From: Colletes latitarsis
Lineage: Eukaryota > Arthropoda > Insecta > Hymenoptera > Colletidae
DNA length: 64,000 nt
Assembly (NCBI RefSeq): GCF_051014445.1
Contig: NC_135144.1
Coordinates: forward strand, 9,238,001-9,302,000
Direction: 5' to 3'
The stretch's first letter is position 1; every line of letters begins with the position of its first letter. Positions 23,192 to 34,370 of this stretch are shown piece after piece. The notes under the pieces are model-generated. The model saw only the letters and a list, made by a program, of their open reading frames with translations, did no database searches and was not told the origin of the DNA. Position numbers and translations under genes: made by a program.

Positions 23192-24371
23192 TATATAAAA
23201 ATGAAAACATTGTCATGGTTTTTGTAAAAATTATTATAGAATATTAATGTAAGAATTTAAGCTAATATGACGAAGGAAAAAACTACTCGTTTTCATTGTA
23301 AGAGCAATTCAGAATAATAAATTATTCGGATCTTGCTTGTTTCTTTGAAGTATTATGCTGGCTATCTTCGATCGTCTAAGCTTCTGTGCGTCGCTTGCGA
23401 AACCCATTTTTCCAGTTTCTTTGTTTTTCCTATTTGAGCTAAACGAGGAACAACGGATGAATGGTTTACTTTCAATCGAAACACTATTCCTCTTTTTGTT
23501 TGTTATGGATTCAATATTTTTTAAAACATCGCTGTTAACGTCATTTTGCAAACCTTCCTCTTGATTAATTTTCTAACGAAGAATTACCAGTCTTAAATAA
23601 TCTCTTCTAACATCCGCATAACCTCCAAATGCTAACTTTATGTTTTCAACAACTTTTACCGTCATTTTCCCATGTTTGGAATATTCAAGACTACGAATGA
23701 TGCGATTTTAATGTTTTACATACAATAAAATGTATCTTAAAATATATTTATGTATGTCTTTTTATTATTATATTAAAATATTATTGATTTAATGGACTTT
23801 AGCTAATAAAAACATTGGAAAAACAATATTTGGTATGCACCAACTGTATATGTATATCGTAGTTACCATGCGTATTTTTTTGGCTTGGAACGAAGTAGCA
23901 GTTTAAAAAGAGTACCGACACCTTATGCGGCTGTTTAATTTACGATTCACAGAAACGCGCAAGAAGATCGCCAGCCAGCGTCCAGGATGTTAAAACTGCC
24001 CACGGTTCCCCTAACGCCCACTACGATCTTGAGGAATCAGCGATTCCCGGAGGTCAAAGACTCTGCTCACCTTCTTCAACCTTGTCTTGGCTCATCGTGC
24101 CGCGTCGTTCCTCCGGGACAAATTGTTCCCCTCGGCATCCCAGCCCTTAAATTATGTAGACCCTCGTGCCAGCAGACGTATCGCTATTAGCTCGCTCGAG
24201 TTGATCTTTTCCTCCTCGATTAGGTGTACGTGCTTGGGGAACAGGACATGTGTCCCGGAACTGTTTTCCTGGTTGTCTAGTTCGGCTCGAAGAAAAACAC
24301 TGACAAGAGAAATGTCTCGAGTCCATCATCGATATTTTAATCAGCTTTTAACTATCTTCGGGTTTCTTATA
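23192..24371. other. unassigned sequence
   Basis: Antiparallel small frames at 23309-23564 and a G+C-richer patch at 23960-24310 with overlapping frames. No recognisable motif. Confidence 0.35.
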
Positions 24372-24677
24372 CAGGGTATTCGGCCGGCCCTGGGAAAAAT
24401 TTTAATGGGAGATTCTAGAGGCCAAAATAAGATGAAAATGAAGAATACCAGTTTGTTGATGGAGGCTTTATTAAACAGTTATTAACGTTTAAAGTTCCAC
24501 TATAGCGCGCACGCAGCTGTTCGCAGATTACCGTTCTACAGGCGGAACTTTAAACGTTAATAACTTTTTAACGAAGGCTCAATCAACAAATTGGTATTCT
24601 TGATTTTCGTCTTATTTTGGCCTCTAGAATCTTACATTAAAATTTCTCCCAGGGTTGCCCAATTATCCATCATGTTT
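24372..24677. mobile_element. CAGGG-family element, copy G (ends only, right end decayed)
   Basis: The left end is CAGGGTATTCGGCC. The right terminus has degenerated after cccagggttgccc. The centre has the same tagcgcgcacgcagctgttc spacer as copies A and L. Confidence 0.8.
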
Positions 24678-26232
24678 TAAATCGACTGATTCTTTTCTTC
24701 TATTTCTAGTTCAACACAAGGGGCTCTACTGAAACAATTCCATTTTCGAATCTTCAAAATAACATGCAACGAAATGCGATACGATGGTATCAGAGTTGTT
24801 TTCTTTTTTAATTCCAAGGAACACGTAAAAAATTGATGTTTAGACTAGACTACCCCCTTATCTTAGAGTTAGAAGATAATTTCCAAACCAACACTCTGCT
24901 AGTTCAACTCAAATTCCAAGTATTCTTCCACCCAGAATATTCAAACAATCGAATGCAAATTATTTAGTAGCTCTTACTAGACATCTAGACTAGAACACAC
25001 GGTAGAAGATAAATCTAAATAAAACACCAGATGTTTTCTTACGTAGAATATTAAAACAATCAAATTCAAATGACTTAGTAGCTCTCAGAGACTAGGATAC
25101 ACTCAGAATATAAGAATAACTGAAAGGTTAGGAAGAGAAAAGGGATACGCCAAAGCCAATAAAGAATCTAAAAGCTATAAAGTCTGAAAATGCAGATGGA
25201 ATCGAATATTTAAACGAACAACGTAGCTCTGATCTTTTTCAAGGACTGACCGCTACAGATCGATTCCTATCGAGCAACAGGAAAGGGTTGTCGATCAACG
25301 GAGGGGAAAAAGCGGATCGAAATGCGAGGAAGCAGATGCATCAAGCGTTTGGTATCAGTGGTTGTGGTCGGAATCGTGATCCGGCAGTTCATTATCGGTA
25401 AATGGAAGGAACCAGCGCAACGGTCCGTTACGAACACGAGCAAACGTTTGCATGGCCAGTGTGTATCTATCGGTGACATAAGGCGTAGCAGCATTAGCTG
25501 TTGGTGCTGCTGGCATACTACATATCTCTCGCGTAACGCTCGTAAGAAGAAGGCCGTAAGTCCGGTCACATAACGGTCCAGTTATGGTATGGCGAGGAAG
25601 CGATCTCTCGCCTCGACACACGATTCCCTCGTTACACGAACCTGCCCTCCTCCACCGCCGTATTTCCCTTCTTCCTTTCTTCCTTTCTTCCCTTCTTTTT
25701 CCTCGTGTTGTTCGCCTCCCATCTGCCTCGTCTTCTCGAGTTGTTTCGTTGCTCTCTTCGTCTCTCGTTGGCGTGTACCAGCGCGTGCATTCACGCCTCC
25801 GCGAGTTTTTTTCACCTGGTGTACGGTACGTGTGTACTCGTCGAGTCGCATGAGCGATCGTGATCGTCGATCGAGCTTCCTTGTGCTTCAATGCCGCACC
25901 GCGCCGCTTACACACCGCTTCTTTCGCGGCTCTGTTGTGTAACACCGCATGATGTCACAGACCACGCGTTCCTAAGATGTTTGTCCTTTTTTTTCGCTCG
26001 TTTAAGGTCGCATCCACCGCTAAGCAGCGCGCGAACAAAAGATACCTGTTTACAGCTGCCAGAGTAAAACGACACGATGACTGTCGCTCAAATCTATTTT
26101 GTCAAACATATACTAACTTAAATAAATATCTCCAATCGCATACATCAAATTGGAATGGTATCAAGAAACCAATACGATGCAACGAAATCTTTTTTTCAAG
26201 GTTATTTTTCTGAGTTTTCAACGTAGCTGACG
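24678..26232. other. unassigned; G+C-rich island at 25300-25950
   Basis: 25300-25950 is distinctly richer in G+C and CpG than its surroundings, with a pyrimidine-rich tract near 25640-25700 on the plus strand. It gives long antiparallel frames, including 196 codons on the minus strand (25355-25945) that read as low-complexity Arg/Glu/Lys/Gly. This is more like a promoter or untranslated first-exon region than protein, but no transcript evidence is available. Confidence 0.35.
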
Positions 26233-26236
26233 TTAA

Positions 26237-26453
26237 CACTAGGCTTACGGTACACGTCAATTTGACGCATTCAGATTCTAAACTTAACGTTATAGGACTC
26301 ATAAATATTATTTGTTAGCAATTTATTTTGAATTGAATTGATGTAGTGATATGGATGTATCCTCTAATTAAAAGAAAAACTGCATTTCAATGCAACTGTC
26401 AACGTAGTGAATTATAATAAAAATATGCGCAACGAGTGGCCGTAAACCTAGCG
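26237..26453. mobile_element. TTAA-target inverted-repeat element (T2 family), 217 bases
   Basis: Left: TTAA (26233-26236) then CACTAGGCTTACGG. Right: CCGTAAACCTAGCG then TTAC, a degenerate target copy. The ends are inverted with few mismatches. The subterminal palindrome gtcaatttgac resembles that in the larger T2 element at 42170-42873. No coding capacity. Confidence 0.7.
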
Positions 26454-27117
26454 TTACAATACATTCGGATATGTAACGTGACGTAACTTTAAAAAATTGT
26501 TGCGTATCTAGATCGTAGACTTTAAAAGCGAAAACGACAATTGGAAATCTAATGTAAGTAAACATATTTACTATCGCACTAGTGGGGCTTAGGGCCCAAG
26601 AAGTTGCTTTATTCGCAATTTTGATTACATGTTTGACGTTTGAGAATTTTCTTTCGATTTGCAGTCTCGAGACTTTACTGAGAATTTCATTTATTAGGTT
26701 CCCACTGTGTTTCTTGAATATTTCAAGCCCTGCCAACTGGGGGGATCCCCTTCGAGCCAGTGAAGCGTGAAGGACGACATTTACAAACGATACGAGCTGG
26801 ATAGCAAGTGACGGTTTCTCTGAAACACGATGTTTCTTTTTTATTCGCTCTAAAGACGATTTGGGGGTTCAATGTGTATAAATTCTGTTGGTGTCGAATT
26901 TCTCCATTTCGTGCTGTACGAAAGATGGACACGCCAATCCTAAAGTGATGTTCGTGTTAGAAATCATTGCTGTACCAGGACAAGTGAAATAAAGCAAACT
27001 ATTAATTTATTCATCAATTTCTATCAAAATAATCATCATTGCTTACGATAAAGTGTCAACATTCTTTCCATGCTTCAAACCATTTTAAGAAGCATGACAA
27101 AAGAGTTGACATAAATA
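26454..27117. other. S and X repeat fragments in unassigned DNA
   Basis: 26726-26800 matches the sequence into which R1 is inserted near 10640-10712 and 12544-12560 (tcgagccagtgaagcg, cgacatttacaaacgata, cgagct) and is the empty-site form. 26880-26943 resembles the X repeat (ttggtgtcgaatttctccat). The remainder is unassigned. Confidence 0.55.
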
Positions 27118-27936
27118 CAGGGTGTTCGGCCACCCCTGGGAAAAATTTTAATAGGAGATTCTAGAGGTCAAAATAAGACGAAAATCAAGAATACTAATTT
27201 GTTGATGGAGGCTTCGTTAAAAAGTTATTAACGTTTAAATTTCCGCCCATACTGAATTTTTTTCTCGAAAATCCGCAAGATTTCGGGGGTATGTCTATTC
27301 GCCAAAAATGATTGTAATTGGCCCCCACAACCGAAAATAATTTTTCCAAAACGATTTGAAATATTTTTTTTCCGTTGACAAATTTTACACCTTCTCGAAT
27401 TTTTTTCTCGAAAGTACGTAGGATTTCGGGGGTATGTGTAATGACCAAAAATGATTGTAATTGACCCCCACAACTGAAAATAATTTTTCCAGAACAATTT
27501 GAAATTTTTTTTTTTTCGTCGAAAAATTTAGGCATCTTATTAGATTTTCGGTAAGTAATTTTTTTCTCGAAAGTGCGTAGGATTTCGGGGGTATATCTAT
27601 TCACCAAAAATGATTGTAATTGACCCCCGCAACCGAAAATAATTTTTCCAAAACGATTTGAAATTTTTTTTTCCCGTCAAAAAATTTCACACCTTCTCTA
27701 ATTTTTTTCTAGAAAGTGGGTAGGTTTTCGGGGGTATGTTTATTCACCAAAAATGATTGTAATTGGCCTCCGCAACCGAAAATAATTTTTCCAGAACGAT
27801 TTGAAATTTTTGAATTTAATTGTTAATAACTTTTTAACGAAGCCTCAATCAACAAATTGGTATTCGTGATTTTCGTCTTGTTTTGGCCTCTAGAAACCCC
27901 CATTAAAATTTTTCCCAGGGTTGGCCGAACACCCTG
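27118..27936. mobile_element. CAGGG-family element, copy H (short units only)
   Basis: Both inverted ends are complete with TA on each side. The interior is about five short units with no long module. Frames such as 27194-27607 (minus) run through the units and are by-products of unit length. Confidence 0.88.
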
Positions 27937-28120
27937 TATATTGTGAGAAATAGAATATTACTTTGTAGGTAATCAAATAAAAATTGATGAATAAATGTAT
28001 AATTGAACTTTGAATAGGTTTAGATAGCATATTTCGTACACTTTATGTACTTGCAAAATTCTATATTCGTGTAGCAGAGGTTATAGTATTAGACGATAAA
28101 ACGACACACATACTTTGTAG

Positions 28121-28292
28121 GTTATGTTTAATAGATATAGCACGAATCTTTGCATACATGGTACTGAACGCTATTCAACTGTTATACTGAAACAAAAGGT
28201 GGTGTGCACGTTTGCCAACGAGGGAAAAAGAAATATTTCCTACACGTGCATGTTTGCCAACATGGGAATGAAAAACATTTCCAACAATTAGT
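28121..28292. repeat. Z repeat, copy 1
   Basis: A ~170-base stretch matching 40978-41143 (shared ttgcatacatggtactg, cacgtgcatgtttgccaaca, aaaaacatttccaacaatt). Family unknown; no inverted ends seen. The surrounding 27937-28400 is otherwise unassigned. Confidence 0.75.
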
Positions 28293-28627
28293 ATATTTTT
28301 ATTTATAACTAAGAATTTCTTTCAATGAAGTGGCTAATACCCTGATACTGAACAAGGACTTGAGAACTCCTATAATTTTAAATGTGTTAGTACGAAGAAA
28401 ATTGTGTATACTCTTGAAACAAAAAGCTACAACATAAATTGAATAAGAAAAATAACCTCTAACAGAAATTACTAGCAGTAAGAAACTGTTGGCGCCACTG
28501 TCGTCTCGTGGTGATAACTTGATTTTTTCACTTCGCGTTTTTGTTGTCTGTTTTCTACAGCATATCAAGCGTATGTCGGCCTGTTCGATTCACGAGTTTA
28601 ATTAACCATCTGTTTCAACTTCTAACA

Positions 28628-28642
28628 GGTTATGGGCCCAGA
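28628..28642 (+). other. copia primer-binding site (initiator tRNA-Met half)
   Basis: GGTTATGGGCCCAG directly abuts the LTR end (...TAACA). This is the motif known from copia, which primes reverse transcription with an internally cleaved initiator methionine tRNA. Confidence 0.8.
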
Positions 28643-28736
28643 CTCGGACTCAAGAGTGAATCGTTTCGTGAAAAAGTTATGACGCACATCAGCGAATAGC
28701 GACGAGTAAAAGTGAGGTTAACCACGCGTACCAACC

Positions 28737-28895
28737 ATGAGCTCATTAGCAGTCGCGAAGATCGAAGTTTTCACACAAAAGAACTACGACACATGGAAAG
28801 TTCATCAAATGGAAGCTCTATTAATAATGAAAAAATCTAATATAATTTTGTCCACTGGAAACGATATAGCAATTCAGCAGACTAACCCAGACTAA
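28737..28895 (+). pseudogene. copia gag, truncated N-terminal fragment
   Basis: An ATG 95 bases after the primer-binding site opens a 52-codon frame. The first ~32 residues have the copia Gag start (MSSLAVAKIEVF then NYDTWK). Similarity ends after about residue 35 and the frame closes at a TAA at 28893-28895. Only the extreme N-terminus of Gag survives and no function remains. Confidence 0.75.
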
Positions 28896-29339
28896 ACATT
28901 CTTCGGTTTATTTTAATTCACAGTTTTTCAAAATGAGACACGTTACGATAGCCTCTTTTATTCAGGTTCATAAAAGTCTGAATTCTCTGATGGAAGGTCG
29001 AACGGTTGATCGACCATCATTAGCCTGGCTAACACTTGAGAGTTAACTTCGTTCCTATAACTAGCTATCGCAATTATCGCCTTTGACGTGCGTCCAGATA
29101 TTGAGCAACGAAGTAAGAAGCTAATAGCTCGGATAATCCATATTGAAGGGAACAGTGTACCAGGCCGACCAGCACGAAACACGCAAACTAGGTGGTAATT
29201 TCATCTCATCGATCAGGGTAATAAGTTATAATGCGGTCGATCTGTCTATGATTATCGTGGTTCGTTTCCATGAGATTACGAGTTGCTCGTTGTCACGATC
29301 CGCAAGAAGAGTGGACTTTTGAGTTGTTTAAAAACTTAC
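28896..29339. other. unassigned, probably intronic to the ZP gene
   Basis: This lies on the 3' side of the minus-strand ZP exon. A 74-codon minus frame (28958-29182) has no ZP or other motif. No following exon was recognised. Confidence 0.35.
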
Positions 29340-29554
29340 CAGCTCGGTGGGCATAGTATTGCAAGACCTGAGGGGCAGGTTGTAGGTTATAGGGGTGGGT
29401 TGGCTCCTGTACTCCTGTAGGCAAGAACTGTTCTTCGACAATCCCCGTGGATACACCAGACCGTGGAAATCGATGTTGCCCTCAGTCGAGATGTAAACGA
29501 TTATTGACTCGCTCGCACATTCGATTTGCACGGTGCTCGCTATCGCCGCGGTAG
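29340..29554 (-). CDS. exon of a ZP-domain (zona pellucida) extracellular matrix protein
   Basis: This is a single internal exon of 215 bases on the minus strand. The acceptor is a pyrimidine-rich tract ending TTTTCAG just above 29554. The donor is CTG followed by GTAAGT just below 29340. The frame enters with two bases of a split codon and leaves at a codon boundary. It encodes about 71 residues including VQIECASESI, then GLVYPRGLSKNSSC, then LPLRSCNTMPTEL, the beta-strand and cysteine pattern of the ZP-N half. In insects ZP proteins are secreted or membrane-anchored apical matrix proteins that polymerise and shape cuticle and epithelia. The remaining ZP, furin site and membrane exons, and the signal-peptide exon, were not found here. 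Which ZP gene it is cannot be decided; the absence of stops and the clean splice sites argue for a live gene. Confidence 0.8.
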
Positions 29555-29606
29555 CTGAAAATTTACAAGAAAATATGCACTTAATAACATTTTATATCTA
29601 ACTTAG

Positions 29607-29804
29607 TGTTAAGTTCGTCGCGATATAGGAAAGTACAGAACTAGGGACTAGCACGATTGTTAGCAACACAGATACATTTATTCTATAACCTCTTACAGTA
29701 CCGAATAATCGCGTGGCTCGCAGTCCGACGAACTGCCCATCGCTGCGTCGACGCACGACATGTTCGTTTGCAGCGCCGCCTGGCGATGCTTACTGTACTC
29801 AACA
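29607..29804. mobile_element. solo LTR, 198 bases
   Basis: It begins TGTTAAGTTCGTCGCG and ends GTACTCAACA. A perfect 5-base duplication CTTAG lies at 29602-29606 and 29805-29809. It sits 53 bases upstream of the ZP exon acceptor, inside the presumed intron. Its sequence differs from the other LTRs in the window. Confidence 0.88.
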
Positions 29805-29821
29805 CTTAGGTAAGATGTTCA

Positions 29822-30033
29822 GGGCCTTCTAGTGTGAAGAGATTTTGGCTATTTTGGGGAATTTTTTGTGAATAAACTATAACACCTTTTGCAGTCAAAT
29901 TTACAAAATTTATTTATACATATTTCGGTGGCATCTTAACATTTTTTTGACGACAAAAAAGTTAAAATTATATTCTTTAAAAAAATGCGAAACAAAAATC
30001 GATTTTTTTAAAGGTTCACACTAGAAGACCCCC
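29822..30033. mobile_element. TTAA-target inverted-repeat element, 212 bases
   Basis: Right end: ...CTAGAAGACCCCC followed by TTAA (30034-30037). Left end: TTCA then GGGCCTTCTAGTGTGAA. The ends are inverted repeats of GGGGGTCTTCTAGTGTGAA, resembling the T1 terminus. No coding capacity. Confidence 0.75.
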
Positions 30034-30037
30034 TTAA

Positions 30038-31021
30038 CCTTTCTGTATTTAGTTTTTAATTAGGCAACAAGTTACGTAGTAGGTCTACAAATTAATTTTT
30101 GGGATCGGAGATCTTACATACCCAAAAGATAAAAAGAATCGTTAACACTAGGCAAGTAGGAACGCGATGTTAGTTCAACGAGTAAGACAAATAGCTAGTA
30201 ATAAAAAAATGTCTACTTTTCCTTGATTTCTACAAATATGTGTTTTATGAATTGTGTCGAATTAGATTTGTATGGTTCTGTTAATTCTCCTGCAGTGCCT
30301 TAATCTGCTCTCTAAAACAAAATGACCCAATCTTTTCTACGTTTATTAAAAATTCAGATTTCATTAATTTTGTATGACTTATTGATTTATACATCGATAA
30401 AGTTACATTTTCTACTGTCGTGACGAGGTTCGACTCACAATCGGTCAACATCATTCACGAGCATGAATGGCATAACGGTACTTATCGTCGATTAATTGCA
30501 AACAATTCTTTTGTTTTAACGACATCCGATTAGAAACGGTTCATATTGAGCAACAATCTTTAATTCCGCAAGCGTTGTACGGTAATTTATTGTGATGCGA
30601 GCCACGTTTCGAGCCGCTAACTTCGAGTTTAATAACCTCTGGTTCATAAGAATTTTCAACTCGTATTCGGGCTGAAAATAACAGCAAGCGATTACCTTTA
30701 CGACCTGAAATAGGATACTCTTCGTAGCCAGAAGACAACGATCTCTGTTCGATGATTTTCATTATGTAATGTTTAGCATCCGTATCGGTAGACTTTTATT
30801 TTCGAGCTCTGAAGCCTAACTGTGTAATTATTTTCAGAAAAGGATAGAATACCTCTTGCGTGGCGTGTTTGAATGCTCATCGGTATAACTACATCGTATC
30901 GATTACACTACTAAAAAAAGAAGCATTCAACATTGTTCCGTTTGGAAGTTAAATAATCTATTCAGTGTTCCGTTATTTTGTGACATAACTGAAAATTAAT
31001 TTTAACACACGTTTTACAATA
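30038..31021. other. unassigned; one isolated T2-type end
   Basis: At 30142-30145 a TTAA is followed by CACTAGGCAAGTAGG, like a T2 terminus, but no matching right end was found. The rest is unassigned; a 73-codon minus frame at 30541-30762 has no motif. Confidence 0.35.
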
Positions 31022-31025
31022 TTAA

Positions 31026-32236
31026 CACGTTCACTGTCAGATCAAAATCGTATGATATTTTGCAGAAGTGAAATTTTGATTTTGACCATTGTAAATTTCA
31101 TAACCTAAAATTTGTTTCGGTACTTATTTTCGTAACCTTGTTAAAATTCACAAATTCTATCTAAATTAAATTCCCCTAACTGCCAGATCAAAATCGTATA
31201 ATATTTTGCAAAAGGAATATTTTAATTTTGATCATTGTAAGTTACATAACCTAAAATTAGTTTCTGTACTTATTTTCGTAACCATGTTAAAATTCACAAA
31301 TTCTATCTAAATTAAATTCCCTCAACTGCCAGATCAAAACCGTATGATATTTTGCAAATTTGATTTTGACCATTGTAAGTTATATAACCTAAAATTTGTT
31401 TCGATACTTATTTTCGTAATCTTGTTAAAATTCACAAATTCTATCCAAATTTATTTCCCTCAACTGCCAGATGAAAACCGTATGATATTTTGCAAATTTA
31501 ATTTTGACCATTGCAAGTTACATAACCTAAAATTTGTTTCGATACTTATTTTCGTAATCTTGTTAAAATTCACAAATTCTATCCAAATTTATTTCCCTCA
31601 ACTGCCAGATCAAAACCGTATGATATTTTGTAAATTTGATTTTGATCATTGTAAGTTATATAACCTAAAATTTGTTTCGATACTTATTTTCGTAAGCTTG
31701 TTAAAATTCACAAATTCTATCTAAATTAAATTCCCTCAACTGCCAGATCAAAACCGTATGATATTTTGTAAATTTGATTTTGACCATTGTAAGTTATATA
31801 ACCTAAAAGTTGTTTCTGTACTTATTTTCATAACCTTGTTAAAATTCACAAATTCTATGTAAATTAAATTCCCCCAACTACCAGATCAAAACCATATGAT
31901 ATTTCGCAAATTTGATTTTGACCATTGTAAGTTATATAACCTAAAATTTGTTTCGATACTTATTTTCGTAAGCTTGTTAAAATTCACAAATTCTATCTAA
32001 ATTAAATTCCCTCAACTGCCAGATCAAATCCGTATGATATTTTGTAAATTTGATTTTGATCATTATAAGTTACATAACCTAAAAGTTGTTTCGGTATTTA
32101 TTTTCATAACCGTGTTAAAATTCACAAATTCTATCCAAATTTATTTCCCTCAACGTCTTAACTTGAAAATTAATTTTTTCAGCATCATAATGGTAAATCC
32201 TGTCACCCATATATGATTGACGTGGCAGTCAAAGTG
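31026..32236 (+). mobile_element. TTAA-target element (Y family) expanded by an internal tandem array
   Basis: Perfect TTAA on both sides (31022-31025 and 32237-32240). Ends are imperfect inverted repeats: CACGTTCACTGTCA on the left; the right end reads outward-in as CACTTTGACTGCCA. Between them lie eight tandem copies of a ~140-base unit. The unexpanded form is seen at 61964-62182 on the other strand, so the array grew inside the element. The 126-codon frame at 31344-31724 is a by-product of the unit. Confidence 0.88.
31036..32153. repeat. tandem array, eight units of 136-147 bases
   Basis: Unit starts (gatcaaaaccgtatgatatt motif) fall near 31036, 31184, 31329, 31467, 31607, 31744, 31881 and 32019. 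Units 3-6 are the most alike and the outer two the most diverged, the usual pattern for expansion by unequal exchange. Confidence 0.9.
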
Positions 32237-32240
32237 TTAA

Positions 32241-33047
32241 ATGGGCACCAACAATGAACAATACGTAGAATTAAACGTTCTACAGCATTAGTTTTGCAGG
32301 CAAACGAACTGGAGTTTCCTTGCTCTGTCCTAGCAGAGCGTTGAAAATCACAAAATACTTAAAGAAACTTTTTGCTTTACAAGGAGTTGAAGAAATCTAT
32401 ATGACAGTGAACAGGCAATATTACGTGTCTGTTTATTCACGGTTTATTAAAAAACGATCAGAAGCCTATTTCTAACAGCCGCCTAACCACCTTTACACCT
32501 TCTCGTCACAACAGAAAAATTAGCAAACATTTTTGTTTACTCCCTGGTCATTTCAAAACCAAGGAGTTACGAGTTAGAGATATCTGCCCTCTATATTGCG
32601 GATCATCAAGAAAAAACGTTTAAGGAGTTACATCACGATGAAAATGAAAAAGAAATCAAATTTCTTTTTATTCGTTGAATCGATAGTTTATAGTTCTAAA
32701 AATAATATCCTCGCATATGCAACATCTATACGTTTTTGCAAATCCAGTTTATCATTTACCGGCGACGAGTAGACCATTGCCATTAAATGACCCCACAAAA
32801 AGAAATCTAATGGATCGAGGCCAGGTGATCGAGGAGGAAGCCATTCTACTACTGGACCTCCCTGGAGGTTTCATTTAAATCTTGTTTCAGATTTCTACTA
32901 CGAAGCAATCTTTCTGGATATCGTAAGTCTTTGGAAGCTTGATTAAAAAAGGTATGAGAAAAACACGAAAGGAACAGTAAATTATTATATAGTGTAATGA
33001 AATGAAAGAAGGATGTTACAAAATGGATGTGCATGCCCATCATTATA
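32241..33047. other. unassigned sequence
   Basis: Nothing recognised. A segment near 32790-32870 (aggccaggtgatcgaggagg) has a mobile-element look but no defined ends. Confidence 0.3.
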
Positions 33048-34370
33048 CAGGGTGTTCGGTCACCCCTGGGAAAGATTTTAATAGAGGATTCTAGAGGCCA
33101 AAATAAGACAAAAATCAAGAATACCAATTTGTTGATGGAGGCTTCGTTAAACAGTTATTAACAATTAAATTCAAAAATTTCAAATCGTTCTGGAAAAATT
33201 ATTTTCGGTTCCGGGGGTCAATTGCAAGCATTTTTGGTCAACAGACATACCCTCGAAATCCTACTCAGTTTCGAGAAAAAAATTCCTTACCGAAAATTAA
33301 GAAATGTCTGCCCGAATTTTCATGCGAATCTTTAAAACGTCATAACTTCTAAACAGATTGGACGATTTTAATGTTTAAAAAAGCAAACTACGCGTATTTT
33401 TGTGAAGAATATGTAGAAATTCTAAAAATATTCGAAAAGTTGGTCTTTGACCCCGCAAAATGAGAAAAACCCCATAAAAATGGTCCAATTTTCAAACAGC
33501 CATAACTCCTACAATTGTGAATATATTTCAATGAAACTTTTTTCTGAAGTAGAGCTCATGGGTATATACAAAAAAGTATTAGACAACTTTTCTGTAGAGC
33601 GTCAAACAAAATTACTAAAAATGAAAAACGAATTTTTAAGAAAAATCGACGTGGTGTAGGTACCTAAATTTTTCAACGAAAAAAAAATTTCAAATCGTTT
33701 TGGAAAAATTATTTTCGGTTGCAGGGGTCAATTGCAAGCATTTTTGGTCAATAGACATACCCCCGAAATCCTACGCATTTTCGAGAAAAAAATTCTTTTC
33801 CGAAAATATAATGTGAGGTTAGAAATGTTGCCTTGAAATGTGTATGTCTAAATCATCATAACTTCTGAATGAATTGGAAGATTTTAATGTTTCAAAATGC
33901 AATTTTTGTATTTTGTTGAAGAATATTTATAATTTCCAAGAATGTTCGAAAAGTTGTTCCTTAACCCCATAAAGTGAAAAAACCCCCATTAAAATGGTCT
34001 AATTTTCGAACTACCATAACTCCTAGAATTGTCACTGGATTTCATTGAAATTTAGTTTGGAAGTAAAGCTCATAGATACCTACAAAAAAGTATTAAACAA
34101 CATTTCCATATAGAGACGAACAAATTTATTAAAAATCAAAAACGAATTTTTAAGAAAAATCGACAGGTCCATGTCAATCAACAGGAAAGTGAAAAGTTTC
34201 AAATCATTCTGGAAAAATTATTTTTGGTTTCAGGGGTCAATTGCAATTATTTTTGGTGAGTAGACATATCCCCGAAATCCTACGCATTTTCGAGAAAAAA
34301 ATTCATGTAGATGGACAAATTTTATAGCCTCAATCAACAAATTGGTATTCTTGGTTTTTGTTTTATTATG
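33048..34370. mobile_element. CAGGG-family element, copy I (right end lost)
   Basis: The left end CAGGGTGTTCGGTC is intact. Interior: short unit, long module, short unit, a second more diverged long module, short unit. The right inverted end breaks off within the tggtattcttgg segment near 34355. Confidence 0.85.

Larger units (their letters stand above)
28487..28895 (+). mobile_element. copia (Ty1/copia) retrotransposon 5' fragment
   Basis: The sequence upstream of 28628 ends in ...CTTCTAACA and is immediately followed by a copia-type primer-binding site and then a gag start. The LTR's 5' boundary is uncertain: TGTTGGCG at 28487 and TGTTAGTA near 28386 are both possible because no second LTR is present to compare. 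Everything 3' of the gag start, including protease, integrase and reverse transcriptase, is missing. Confidence 0.7.

Noticed and set aside
24087..24485. 132-codon plus-strand frame
   Set aside because: Its last third is the left end of CAGGG copy G and the rest has no recognisable domain.
25355..25945. 196-codon minus-strand open frame
   Set aside because: Low-complexity Arg/Glu/Lys/Gly composition from a pyrimidine-rich G+C island, with long frames on the opposite strand too; no motif or splice support.
31344..31724. 126-codon plus-strand frame of repeated ~46-residue blocks, resembling a repeat protein
   Set aside because: It is the translation of the non-coding ~138-base tandem unit, whose length in these copies happens to be a multiple of three.
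31036..32153. Regularly spaced repeats considered as a CRISPR array
   Set aside because: Units are ~140 bases head-to-tail with no unique spacers, in insect DNA.
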